DNA of 64,000 nucleotides. Origin: CAKRJP01 sp963658085. Lineage in GTDB: Bacteria > Bacillota > Clostridia > Lachnospirales > Lachnospiraceae. The notes under the pieces were generated by a model. The model made no database searches and was not told where the DNA came from. It saw nothing but the letters and a program-made list of their open reading frames with translations. Shown in pieces: positions 34,194 to 42,736 of this stretch (the stretch's first letter is position 1; every line of letters starts with the position of its first letter). The position numbers were made by a program, and so were the translations under genes. Location: positions 8,949 through 72,948 of the forward strand of contig CAVKOU010000009.1 in the NCBI GenBank assembly GCA_963658085.1. Reading direction: 5' to 3'.

Positions 34194-34880
34194 ATGAAGA
34201 TGCATATTTTTCTTATCCGTCATGGTTTGACGGCAGGAAATCTGAAAAAAAGATATATTGGTCGCACCGATGAAGTACTCTGTGAAGAAGGGAAAAATAA
34301 ACTTTTAAATCCTAATAGAAACTATCCGATATCTCAGAAGGTTTTTGCCAGTCCTATGAAACGATGCCTGGAGACTGCAGAACTTATTTATCCCGAACAG
34401 GAACTTTCGGTTCTTGCAGATTTTAGGGAGTGTGATTTTGGAATTTTCGAAGGGAAGAATTATCTGGAACTTTCGGACTGCGTGGCTTATCGACAGTGGG
34501 TGGATAGCGGCGGAACCTTGCCTTTTCCTCAGGGAGAGAGCAGGGAGAAATTTCAAAAAAGGAGTATTCATTGTTTTGAAGATATGGTAAAACAGTGCTT
34601 GGACTTACAGGTTTCTAAAGTAGCAGCCATTGTCCATGGGGGAACCATTATGAGTATTATGGAACGTTATGGATATCCTAAGGGAAATTATTATGATTAT
34701 CAAATAGAAAATGGAGAAGGTTATGAACTGGTTTTGGAGGCCTATGTTGCCAATAATGGCAGGATTTGCATTGGACCTGATGTTGGGGGATCCCGGATGG
34801 ATGTATCATCCGGTAAGAATCATCGGTGCTCTGATTTCCTGGATGGAAAAAATTATCAGAGGCTGTTTGCCGAAAAATAA
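34194..34880 (+). CDS. cobC: Alpha-ribazole phosphatase-like histidine phosphatase
   Basis: A 228-residue histidine phosphatase. The catalytic motif is FLIRHGLTAGN near the start; the second histidine is in AAIVHGGTIMSIMERY; FRECDFGIFEGKNY is conserved in the CobC group. It would remove the 5'-phosphate of alpha-ribazole phosphate or cobalamin phosphate. The conserved domain ends at about residue 185; the last 45 to 55 residues are encoded by DNA that also encodes the N-terminus of CbiB in another frame, an unusually long 170-base overlap. Confidence 0.85.
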   Translation: MKMHIFLIRHGLTAGNLKKRYIGRTDEVLCEEGKNKLLNPNRNYPISQKVFASPMKRCLETAELIYPEQELSVLADFRECDFGIFEGKNYLELSDCVAYRQWVDSGGTLPFPQGESREKFQKRSIHCFEDMVKQCLDLQVSKVAAIVHGGTIMSIMERYGYPKGNYYDYQIENGEGYELVLEAYVANNGRICIGPDVGGSRMDVSSGKNHRCSDFLDGKNYQRLFAEK

Positions 34881-35697
34881 AATAGGACAACGACTCGGAG
34901 GGGCTATTTTGGTAGCGGTGGTGCTAGGAGTTAGTACGGCAGTACCTTATGGAATCTTAAAGATCTGCTATAGCCTTCATTTCGTCTTCGGTCTTTTGTT
35001 GGAAAGCTTCATGTGCTATCAAATTTTAGCTACCAAGTCCTTGAAGGATGAAAGCGATAAGGTATATATTGCCCTAAAGGAAAGCCTGGATGCAGGAAGA
35101 AAGGCAGTTTCCATGATCGTAGGGCGAGATACCGAGAGCCTTAGTGAAACCGGTGTGGTGAAAGCCTGTATAGAAACTGTGGCGGAAAACACTTCCGATG
35201 GCATTATAGCACCGCTTTTTTATATGATGATCGGTGGAGCTACTTTGGGATGGAGCTATAAAGCGATAAATACCATGGATTCTATGGTCGGATACAAAAA
35301 TGAATCGTATAAATATTTTGGAACCGTTGCTGCAAAATTTGATGACGTAGTAAATTTTATTCCTGCCAGACTGGCAGCTATTTTTATGATCCTGTCCAGT
35401 GGGCTCTTAGGTTTTGATATGAAAAATGCAATCAAGATTTATATAAGAGATCGAAGAAATCATAAAAGTCCCAATGCAGCGCAGACGGAGGCTGTTATGG
35501 CGGGAGCCCTGGAAGTACAGCTTGCAGGAAATGCCTGGTATTTCGGGGAACTTTATCACAAACCAACGATTGGAGACCCTATACGAGATATTGAACTTCA
35601 GGATATCCGAAGATCACATAAGTTGCTGTATGGAACATGTATCCTGGCTTTGATCATTATGTGGATAATTAAACTTTTTATCATTAAAAATGTTTAA
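34711..35697 (+). CDS. cbiB: Adenosylcobinamide-phosphate synthase
   Basis: A 328-residue membrane protein that attaches aminopropanol (phosphate) to adenosylcobyric acid. Family marks: ALDLMLGDPGWMYHPVRIIG, ETVAENTSDGIIAPLFYMM, YKAINTMDSMVGYKNESY and SPNAAQTEAVMAGALEVQL. Four or five hydrophobic helices. The start is uncertain: ATG 34711 gives the longest form; ATG 34723 (after GGAGAAGG) and ATG 34744 (after TGGAGG) are also possible, and all lie inside cobC. Confidence 0.9.
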   Translation: MEKVMNWFWRPMLPIMAGFALDLMLGDPGWMYHPVRIIGALISWMEKIIRGCLPKNKIGQRLGGAILVAVVLGVSTAVPYGILKICYSLHFVFGLLLESFMCYQILATKSLKDESDKVYIALKESLDAGRKAVSMIVGRDTESLSETGVVKACIETVAENTSDGIIAPLFYMMIGGATLGWSYKAINTMDSMVGYKNESYKYFGTVAAKFDDVVNFIPARLAAIFMILSSGLLGFDMKNAIKIYIRDRRNHKSPNAAQTEAVMAGALEVQLAGNAWYFGELYHKPTIGDPIRDIELQDIRRSHKLLYGTCILALIIMWIIKLFIIKNV

Positions 35698-35784
35698 AAT
35701 TCTTTCTATAGAAATAAAAGATAGAGAAATAAATAGAAAGAGAAATAAAAAGTAAAATAAAAAGTAAAAATGGAGGAAGGACCC

Positions 35785-36894
35785 TTGGATAAAAAACATT
35801 TAAACCCAGAAGATGGATCCATGCCCCTTCACGGTGGGGATATTTACAGGCATCCGGTGGAAATGGATTTTTCTGTAAATACCAATCCTTTAGGACCACC
35901 GGAATCTATGGTCCGAGCTTTGCGGGATCATTGTCTGGATATCGTGCATTATCCGGATCCTGCCTGTGAAAAGCTAAGGAAGGCTATTGCTTCCTATGAA
36001 GGAGTAAACACAGAACATATCATCTGTGGAAATGGTGCAGCAGAATTGATTTACAGTCTGGTGCAGACCATAAGACCAAAGAAGGCTCTTCTTGTGGAAC
36101 CGGCTTTTTCCGAATACGAGAGATCATTAAAAGTTGCAGGGACAAGCTGTCGATATTATATATGTAAAAGGGAGAATAATTTCCGGGTAAAGGAGGATCT
36201 TTTGGAATATATCACTTCGGACCTTGAAATGATATTCTTGTGCAATCCGGGAAATCCTATCGGGGAAGTGATAGAAAGAGAGCTTTTAAAAAAGGTCTTG
36301 GACCAGGCGAAAACATATGAGATACCGGTACTTTTGGATGAATGTTTCCTGGATTTTCTGGAAGATCATAGATGCTATGAAATGCTGTCGTATTATAGAG
36401 AGTATCCGAATGTCTTTGTGCTCAAAGCTTTCACAAAGACATTTGCCATGCCGGGACTGCGGTTGGGCTATGGAATTTGCTGCAAAAAGGAATTGTTACA
36501 GCAAATGGAGGAAGGGCTTCCTACCTGGCATGTTTCTTTGTTGGCCCAGGTTTGCGGAGTAGAAGTCCTAAAAGACGCTGATAACTATTTGAAAGAAACG
36601 AAAGAATATCTAAAGCGAGAGAAAAATATTGTAATTCACGCCTTAGAAGAATTGGGATTTCATGTCTATGGTTCAAAAGCTAATTATATTTTCTTCTCCA
36701 TTGGGAAAGATGAAAACGAGAGTTTTCGTGATTTGTATGAACAAGCATTAACAGACAAAATTTTGATAAGAGACTGTAGCAATTACCCTGGGCTTTCGAA
36801 AGGAGATTACCGAATCGCTATTAAGTCCGGTGCTGAAAATCATAGATTGATTAGGTGGCTCAGAAATAAGAGAGAAGGTGAATTTAATGGCTAA
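35785..36894 (+). CDS. cobD: Threonine-phosphate decarboxylase
   Basis: A 369-residue PLP enzyme of aminotransferase fold type I that makes (R)-1-amino-2-propanol phosphate for CbiB. Signatures: LHGGDIYRHPVEMDFSVNTN, ICGNGAAELIYSLVQ, FLCNPGNPIGEVI and the PLP lysine in VLKAFTKTFAMPGLRLGYG. I choose TTG 35785 because GGAGGAAGG (35772-35780) precedes it properly, while ATG 35770 has only A-rich sequence before it. Its 3' end overlaps cbiP by 8 bases. Confidence 0.9.
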   Translation: MDKKHLNPEDGSMPLHGGDIYRHPVEMDFSVNTNPLGPPESMVRALRDHCLDIVHYPDPACEKLRKAIASYEGVNTEHIICGNGAAELIYSLVQTIRPKKALLVEPAFSEYERSLKVAGTSCRYYICKRENNFRVKEDLLEYITSDLEMIFLCNPGNPIGEVIERELLKKVLDQAKTYEIPVLLDECFLDFLEDHRCYEMLSYYREYPNVFVLKAFTKTFAMPGLRLGYGICCKKELLQQMEEGLPTWHVSLLAQVCGVEVLKDADNYLKETKEYLKREKNIVIHALEELGFHVYGSKANYIFFSIGKDENESFRDLYEQALTDKILIRDCSNYPGLSKGDYRIAIKSGAENHRLIRWLRNKREGEFNG

Positions 36895-38398
36895 GAAAAT
36901 CATGATCCAGGGCACTATGTCCAACGCAGGAAAAAGTTTAATCTGTGCGGGACTGTGTAGAATCTTTCATCAGGATGGCTACAAGGTGGTACCTTTTAAA
37001 TCTCAGAATATGGCATTAAATTCCTTTATCACACAGGAGGGATTGGAAATGGGAAGGGCTCAAGTAGTGCAAGCGGAAGCGGCAGGCATCACTCCTTCGG
37101 TAGCCATGAATCCGATCCTATTAAAGCCAACCAACGATGTGGGTTCCCAGGTAATCGTAAACGGGGAAGTCCTGGGAAATATGAAGGCGAAAGATTATTT
37201 TGCTTATAAAAAGAAACTAATTCCTGACATTATGAAGGCTTTTCATTCATTGGAGGAAGAATTTGACATTATTGTCATAGAAGGTGCAGGAAGTCCTGCA
37301 GAAATCAATTTAAAAAGTGACGATATTGTAAATATGGGACTGGCAAAACTTGTGGATGCGCCGGTGCTGTTGGTGGGAGACATTGATAGAGGTGGAGTTT
37401 TTGCGCAGCTTCTAGGAACTATGATGCTTTTAGAAGAAGAGGAAAAAGAAAGAGTCAAGGGTCTTATTATAAATAAATTTCGAGGAGATAAGACCATATT
37501 AGATCTGGGAATCCAGATGTTAGAAGACAGAGCGAAAGTCCCCGTAGTGGGAGTGGCTCCATATCTTCAGGTGGAGATCGAAGATGAGGACAGTCTGACA
37601 GAACGGTTTGATAAAACTTCGCAAGATGGTTGGATAGATGTGGCAGTTATCCGTTTTCCAAGAATTTCTAATTTTACAGATTTTCAAGTACTGGAAAATA
37701 CAAAGGGATTTAATCTTCACTATGTATCAAAGGCAAAGGATTTAAAACATCCGGACCTCATTATTTTGCCGGGAACAAAAAATACCATAGAGGATCTTCT
37801 GTGGATGCGGCAGAATGGACTAGAAGCTGCGATACTAAAAGAGGCTGCAAAGGGAACCGTGATCTTTGGAATCTGCGGAGGATACCAAATGTTGGGAGAA
37901 TCCCTGGAGGATCCTATGAAAATGGAATCCTTAGCGGGAGAAAAGATCTCAGGCATGAAACTACTCCCGATGAAGACTCGGTTTCAGGGAGAAAAGAGAA
38001 GAACAAGAGTCACCGGAAAGTTTCTTGACTTGGAGGGGGATTTAAAAGACCTACATGGAGTCACCTTTGAAGGTTATGAAATTCACATGGGAGAGAGTAC
38101 AGAGAATGACTTAGATGCCATGGCAGAGATTACCGACGAAATTTCGAAAAGGACATCTTTAGACGGAAGAAATCAGGGAAATGTCTATGGAACTTATATC
38201 CATGGAATCTTTGATTCCGAGGAAGTGAACTTAAGACTACTTTCCATTTTAACAAAGAAAAATGGACTGGAAGGAATTGCTTCCTTAGAAGAGTGTAGTA
38301 TGGATTATAAAGCTTTTAAGGAAAGTCAATATGATTTGCTGGCAAAAGAGCTTCGGAAACATCTGGATATGGATTTGATCTATAAAATCTTAAAGTAG
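36887..38398 (+). CDS. cbiP: Cobyric acid synthase
   Basis: A 503-residue glutamine amidotransferase that amidates side chains b, d, e and g. P-loop IQGTMSNAGKSLICAGLCR; ATPase domain QNMALNSFITQEGLEMGRAQ; glutaminase triad Cys in GICGGYQMLGESLEDP and the His in GTYIHGIFDS. ATG 36887 has AGAGAAGG 8 bases upstream; GTG 36878 is an alternative three codons earlier. Overlaps the end of cobD. Confidence 0.93.
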   Translation: MAKKIMIQGTMSNAGKSLICAGLCRIFHQDGYKVVPFKSQNMALNSFITQEGLEMGRAQVVQAEAAGITPSVAMNPILLKPTNDVGSQVIVNGEVLGNMKAKDYFAYKKKLIPDIMKAFHSLEEEFDIIVIEGAGSPAEINLKSDDIVNMGLAKLVDAPVLLVGDIDRGGVFAQLLGTMMLLEEEEKERVKGLIINKFRGDKTILDLGIQMLEDRAKVPVVGVAPYLQVEIEDEDSLTERFDKTSQDGWIDVAVIRFPRISNFTDFQVLENTKGFNLHYVSKAKDLKHPDLIILPGTKNTIEDLLWMRQNGLEAAILKEAAKGTVIFGICGGYQMLGESLEDPMKMESLAGEKISGMKLLPMKTRFQGEKRRTRVTGKFLDLEGDLKDLHGVTFEGYEIHMGESTENDLDAMAEITDEISKRTSLDGRNQGNVYGTYIHGIFDSEEVNLRLLSILTKKNGLEGIASLEECSMDYKAFKESQYDLLAKELRKHLDMDLIYKILK

Positions 38399-38439
38399 AA
38401 TGTTCCATAAATATTCTTTAGAACTGTATAGGAAAGGAA

Positions 38440-39105
38440 ATGAGAATGTGTGAGGATGTGATAATGAATGAGAAATTGCATTTTGAACATGTGCTTCCTG
38501 CGGATATTGAGAAGAGAAGCTTTGAAATTATCGGGCAGGAGTTAGAGGAGATGGGAATTGTGCTTCCCGAGAAAGAGGCTTCCATTACCATGCGGTGTAT
38601 TCATACCAGCGCAGATTTTGATTATGCAAAGAATTTGGTATTTTCTGATGGAGCCATTGACAGAGCTAGGGAGGCTATCAGAAATGGAGCGTCTATCCTT
38701 ACAGATACCAACATGGCTCGTTCAGGGATCAATAAGAAGCGGTTGGAATCTTTTGGTGGACAGGTTTATTGCTTTATGGCAGATGAGGATGTGTCAAAAA
38801 GGGCCAAGGAAAATGGAACAACCAGAGCGGTGGCCAGCATGGAGAAGGCCTGTGAATTAAAAGAACCTTTGATCATTGCTATCGGAAATGCCCCTACAGC
38901 CTTAATCCATTTATATGAACTTGTGGAGGCAGGAAGGATTCTCCCGGAACTTATTATTGGGGCGCCGGTAGGATTTGTGAATGTGGAACCGGCCAAGGAG
39001 CTTATCTTATCTCAAAATAAGGTTCCAACCATAGTGGCGAGGGGTCGAAAAGGTGGAAGTAATATTGCAGCCTGTATTTGCAATGCGCTACTTTATAGCC
39101 TATAA
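38440..39105 (+). CDS. cbiC: Cobalt-precorrin-8 methylmutase
   Basis: A 221-residue enzyme that moves a methyl group from C11 to C12, giving cobyrinic acid. Marks: PADIEKRSFEIIGQELEEMG, MRCIHTSADFDYAKNLVFSD (catalytic His), and ELIIGAPVGFVNVEPAKE, GNAPTALIHLYEL. The start could be ATG 38440, 38446 or 38464; GGAAAGG (38431-38437) suits 38446 best by spacing. It is the last gene of the cobalamin operon, although it acts in the middle of the pathway; no clear terminator separates it from the next gene. Confidence 0.9.
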   Translation: MRMCEDVIMNEKLHFEHVLPADIEKRSFEIIGQELEEMGIVLPEKEASITMRCIHTSADFDYAKNLVFSDGAIDRAREAIRNGASILTDTNMARSGINKKRLESFGGQVYCFMADEDVSKRAKENGTTRAVASMEKACELKEPLIIAIGNAPTALIHLYELVEAGRILPELIIGAPVGFVNVEPAKELILSQNKVPTIVARGRKGGSNIAACICNALLYSL

Positions 39106-39156
39106 TAATGGGCAAGTGAATGTCCAAAAGGGAAGAGATAAAGGAGGATATTATCC

Positions 39157-41301
39157 GTGAAAAATAAAAAAATTTTGGCTATGGTGGCCTGTGCAGGAGT
39201 TTTGTTGACAACAACTCCCGTTACAACCTATGCAGCTTCCGGGAATGTTGCATTTTCAGATCCTAAAACAGCAGTTGGAGATACCGTAGAAGTAAGATGC
39301 ATGGTCACCGTGACAGATGATACATTGGTGAAAGACGAATTGATTCTAACCTATGACACTTCCGCACTTAAATTTGTGTCAGGAGATAAGGTATCGGATT
39401 CTGGAGATGGGACTTTGACTTGTACAGGAACTGCCGGAGCAAAGGGAGAGACATTTATAATGAATTTCCAGGCTCTCAAGGAGGGGGATACGCTGATTCA
39501 GGTTTCCAAACAGAATATTGATACTCAGAATGAGGCATCTTGCAATTTTTCAACAGGAAACTCTACAGTTACGATTGCTGCAGGAGATCCTTCCAAAATA
39601 GAAACAGAAGCAGCGACTGATGCCAAAGATGAAAAACAGGATTCTTCTGACAATGAACAGAAAGCCGAGGAAGCCGACACAGAAAAAAAAGATAGCCAGG
39701 ATGCAGAATCGGAAGGTACTGTAAAAATAGGTCAGGTTACTTATATTATCAGTGATTTCGACGAGAAAGAGTTGCCTCAGGGATATGAGAAAGCTGCTGT
39801 TTCATATAAGAATAAAGATTACTCCATGGGTTACAAAGAGAAAACAGGAGTTTACCTTGCCTATTTAAAGCCTCAGGAGAATACAGAGACTGCAGAAACT
39901 TCTGACAATAAAGATAATGCGGATAATAATAAAGAAGAGACGGGAAGCCAGGAAGATTTCTTTTTATACGATAAAGAAACAGAAAACTTTTCTCCTTATG
40001 CAGAAATTTCGATTTCGGAGACTGCGACCATTGTGGTATTGAGTGACGATAATGTTGAGCTCCCATCTAAGTACCAAGAGACGACTTTGACATTAAACGG
40101 AAAAGAATTTCCGGTATGGCAGAACATGGAAAAAGATGGATATTATCTTATCTATGCCATTGATAGCAAAGGTGAGAAATGCTTTTACGAGTATGACCAG
40201 GAAGAAGAGACATATCAGAAATGTGATATAGATAAGGAGTTGGCTGAAGAGCAGGAAGGAGAAATTCCGGAACTAATATCAACCCAGTCAACCCCTGATG
40301 GTTATTTAGGGAAGCTCTATCAGATGATCTTGAACAACATTTATTTGTTTGCCGGTGTGGTAGGGGCTGTGTTCCTTCTATTGATCATACGGTTGATCAT
40401 ATTGCGTGTACAGCTTAGCCGACGGGATTCAGAAATCGATCAAATCTTTCAAGAGGATGTGAAGCCGGAAGAAGTTCTTGGATCTGATGCGTTAGCTGCT
40501 TCTGGTTTAACCGGAACCGACGACTGGTTGGATGATAAACCGAAGAAGAAACTATTTGGTGGAAGCAGAAAAGAAAAAAAGGATGAGATGGATGATCTGC
40601 GGATCCAGACAAAGCGGGATGCTGCTCAAATGGCCAGACTTCGTCAGGAAAATACAAGTCTCATGGAGGGTAATGAACAGCTCTCACATAAAATCGCAGA
40701 GTTAAGGGGAGAACTTACGGGATTAGAAAATAAAAATGAGAGCTTAACAGGATTATTAGAAGAAACAAAGCAAAAACATGCAGAAGCTATGGATAATACA
40801 GGACTTACCAGTATCTTGCCTCCGAGGGAATATGTGGAAGAGTTAGAGCTCATTAGCCTGGTACAGGGCGTGGTAGAGAAAATGCGGGCTCAGTGCAGTC
40901 TGTTGGGAATTCGTTTGGAAGTATCCACTTCCAGTGAGAAAATCTTATATTTTGCAGACAAACGTTATATGGAATTTGCCATTCAGAACATCATAGACAA
41001 TTCTATGAAATACATGCAAAGAACGGGAACTTTAGTTATTACCGTCTCTCAGACAGGTGACAGTATATTTATTGCATGTAAAGATGACGGAAAGGGACTT
41101 CCGGCCAGAGAACTTCCGTTGATTTTTGATTTGAATTTTCAGGGTTCCAACAGAGTCAGTGGAAATGGTTTGGGATTGGCTCAGGTAAAAGCTATTGTGG
41201 AACACTATCATGGAAATGTATATGCTCACAGTGCTAATGGTATGGGAATTTATATGCAGTTACCTTTAAATAATCAAGAAAATGATGAAGACGTACAATA
41301 G
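39157..41301 (+). CDS. Cohesin-like domain / transmembrane / histidine-kinase-type ATPase protein
   Basis: A 714-residue protein of unusual build. A signal peptide (KKILAMVACAGVLLTTTPVT, cleavage near TYAAS) leads to a cohesin-like domain (about 28-145; NVAFSDPKTAVGDTVEVRCM, LILTYDTSALKFVSGDKV). Then an acidic linker, two copies of a small domain (about 188-270 and 290-365), one membrane helix (about 393-417), a coiled coil (480-545) and a GHKL ATPase (about 565-710) with N-box IQNIIDNSMKYM, G1 DDGKGLP and G2 GNGLGLAQVK. I find no convincing phosphoacceptor His before the ATPase. Start GTG 39157 with AAAGGAGGA upstream. It may sense a surface ligand or matrix, but signalling partners are not in the window. 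Confidence 0.75.
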   Translation: MKNKKILAMVACAGVLLTTTPVTTYAASGNVAFSDPKTAVGDTVEVRCMVTVTDDTLVKDELILTYDTSALKFVSGDKVSDSGDGTLTCTGTAGAKGETFIMNFQALKEGDTLIQVSKQNIDTQNEASCNFSTGNSTVTIAAGDPSKIETEAATDAKDEKQDSSDNEQKAEEADTEKKDSQDAESEGTVKIGQVTYIISDFDEKELPQGYEKAAVSYKNKDYSMGYKEKTGVYLAYLKPQENTETAETSDNKDNADNNKEETGSQEDFFLYDKETENFSPYAEISISETATIVVLSDDNVELPSKYQETTLTLNGKEFPVWQNMEKDGYYLIYAIDSKGEKCFYEYDQEEETYQKCDIDKELAEEQEGEIPELISTQSTPDGYLGKLYQMILNNIYLFAGVVGAVFLLLIIRLIILRVQLSRRDSEIDQIFQEDVKPEEVLGSDALAASGLTGTDDWLDDKPKKKLFGGSRKEKKDEMDDLRIQTKRDAAQMARLRQENTSLMEGNEQLSHKIAELRGELTGLENKNESLTGLLEETKQKHAEAMDNTGLTSILPPREYVEELELISLVQGVVEKMRAQCSLLGIRLEVSTSSEKILYFADKRYMEFAIQNIIDNSMKYMQRTGTLVITVSQTGDSIFIACKDDGKGLPARELPLIFDLNFQGSNRVSGNGLGLAQVKAIVEHYHGNVYAHSANGMGIYMQLPLNNQENDEDVQ

Positions 41302-41317
41302 ATAGTACGCAATTAGC

Positions 41318-41376
41318 AACAGCCCAATATCAGACATGCTAAAACGAGATGTCTGATATTGGGCTGTTATTTTTTG
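41318..41376 (+). terminator. Strong terminator, probably bidirectional
   Basis: A perfect 20-bp stem, AACAGCCCAATATCAGACAT (41318-41337) with its complement (41349-41368), followed by ATTTTTTG. It sits between the convergent cohesin-ATPase gene and aroA. Confidence 0.92.
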
Positions 41377-41431
41377 ATGGGATCGTCAAAGGTGTGCCTC
41401 GCCCGCACGACGCGATAGACAACGCACCTAT

Positions 41432-42736
41432 TTATCTTTGCAAATCTTCAAGATTAGTAAAAAACGCCGGATAAGACACATCCACACATTGACTATCTAA
41501 AATTTGTGTCTCCCCATCGGCAACTAATGCCGCGATAGAAAAAGCCATAGCAATTCTATGATCTAAATGACTATCAATCGTAGCTCCTCTTAGTATTTGT
41601 CCACCTTTAATAATCATACCATCGTCTGTTGGAGTAACATTCACACCCATGCGTGTGAGACCTTCTGTTACGGTAGCAATTCGATCGGTCTCTTTCACTT
41701 TTAATTCCGCAGCATCTTTGATAACAGTGGTTCCCTTGGCCTGGGCTGCCATTACAGCAATCATTGGAATCTCATCGATCAAGGTTGGAATAATATCTCC
41801 TTCTACCGTAGTGCCTTTTAAGGAACTGCTCTTTACTAAGAGATCTGCTCTTGGTTCTCCCCCTTGGATTGAAGAATTTATTACTGTAATATCAGCCCCC
41901 ATATTCTCGCATACTTTTAAGAATCCGGCTCTGGTGAAATTAGTTCCGACATTTTTCACAAGAACCTCAGATCCCGGAACTAAAAGTGCCGCAGCTATAA
42001 AGTAGGCAGCGGAGGAGATATCTCCCGGAACTTCAATCTGTTGTCCATAAAGCTCCTCACAAGGAGCAATGGTAGCTGTGGCTGTGCCATCCTTATGCAT
42101 AGTGGAGGTGACATGAGCACCAAAGCCCTGAAGCATCAGTTCCGTATGATTTCTGGAAAGTGCCGGTTCTGTTACGGAGGTCTCCCCGTCTGTAGCGTAA
42201 AGCCCTGCTAATAAAATCGAGGATTTTACCTGAGCAGAGGCCACCGGTGAAGTATAGTGGATACTTTTTAAATCCCCGGGTTCAATGCGAAGGGGAGCGC
42301 AGTTATTGCCATTGATACTGGTAATATTTGCTCCCATGCTGTTTAACGGAGTCATAATCCTGGCCATTGGTCTGGAATTTAGGGAATCATCTCCTGATAA
42401 TACGGAAGTGAAGTTTTGCCCGGAAAGGATTCCGGAAATTAATCTGGTGGTAGTGCCGCTGTTTCCTACATTCAAAGTTTCTGTAGGAGCACTAAGGCCT
42501 CGAAGACCCTTTCCACGCACCAGAATGCGGCTATCTTTTTTTTCTATTACGATTCCCATTTTTCGAAAGCAATCGATTGTAGAAAGGCAGTCAGCACCTT
42601 CCAAAAAATGGGTAACCTCTGTAGTCCCGCTGGCGATGGAGCCAAACATAATGGAACGGTGGGAGATAGACTTATCTCCCGGAATGTCAACTTCTCCGTG
42701 CAGTCCCTTTGCAGGGATAATTGTTTTAACGCTCAT
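41432..42736 (-). CDS. aroA: 3-phosphoshikimate 1-carboxyvinyltransferase (EPSP synthase)
   Basis: A 434-residue enzyme of the shikimate pathway that joins phosphoenolpyruvate to shikimate 3-phosphate. Marks: LHGEVDIPGDKSISHRSIMF at the N-terminus, NVGNSGTTTRLISGIL, GDDSLNSRPMARIM (PEP site) and LKVKETDRIATVTEGL, DHRIAMAFSIAAL near the C-terminus. The residues around Gly96 are GNSGTTTR, the class II-like pattern. It begins 11 bases inside the end of tyrA, so the two form one operon for aromatic amino acids. Confidence 0.95.
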   Translation of the reverse strand: MSVKTIIPAKGLHGEVDIPGDKSISHRSIMFGSIASGTTEVTHFLEGADCLSTIDCFRKMGIVIEKKDSRILVRGKGLRGLSAPTETLNVGNSGTTTRLISGILSGQNFTSVLSGDDSLNSRPMARIMTPLNSMGANITSINGNNCAPLRIEPGDLKSIHYTSPVASAQVKSSILLAGLYATDGETSVTEPALSRNHTELMLQGFGAHVTSTMHKDGTATATIAPCEELYGQQIEVPGDISSAAYFIAAALLVPGSEVLVKNVGTNFTRAGFLKVCENMGADITVINSSIQGGEPRADLLVKSSSLKGTTVEGDIIPTLIDEIPMIAVMAAQAKGTTVIKDAAELKVKETDRIATVTEGLTRMGVNVTPTDDGMIIKGGQILRGATIDSHLDHRIAMAFSIAALVADGETQILDSQCVDVSYPAFFTNLEDLQR

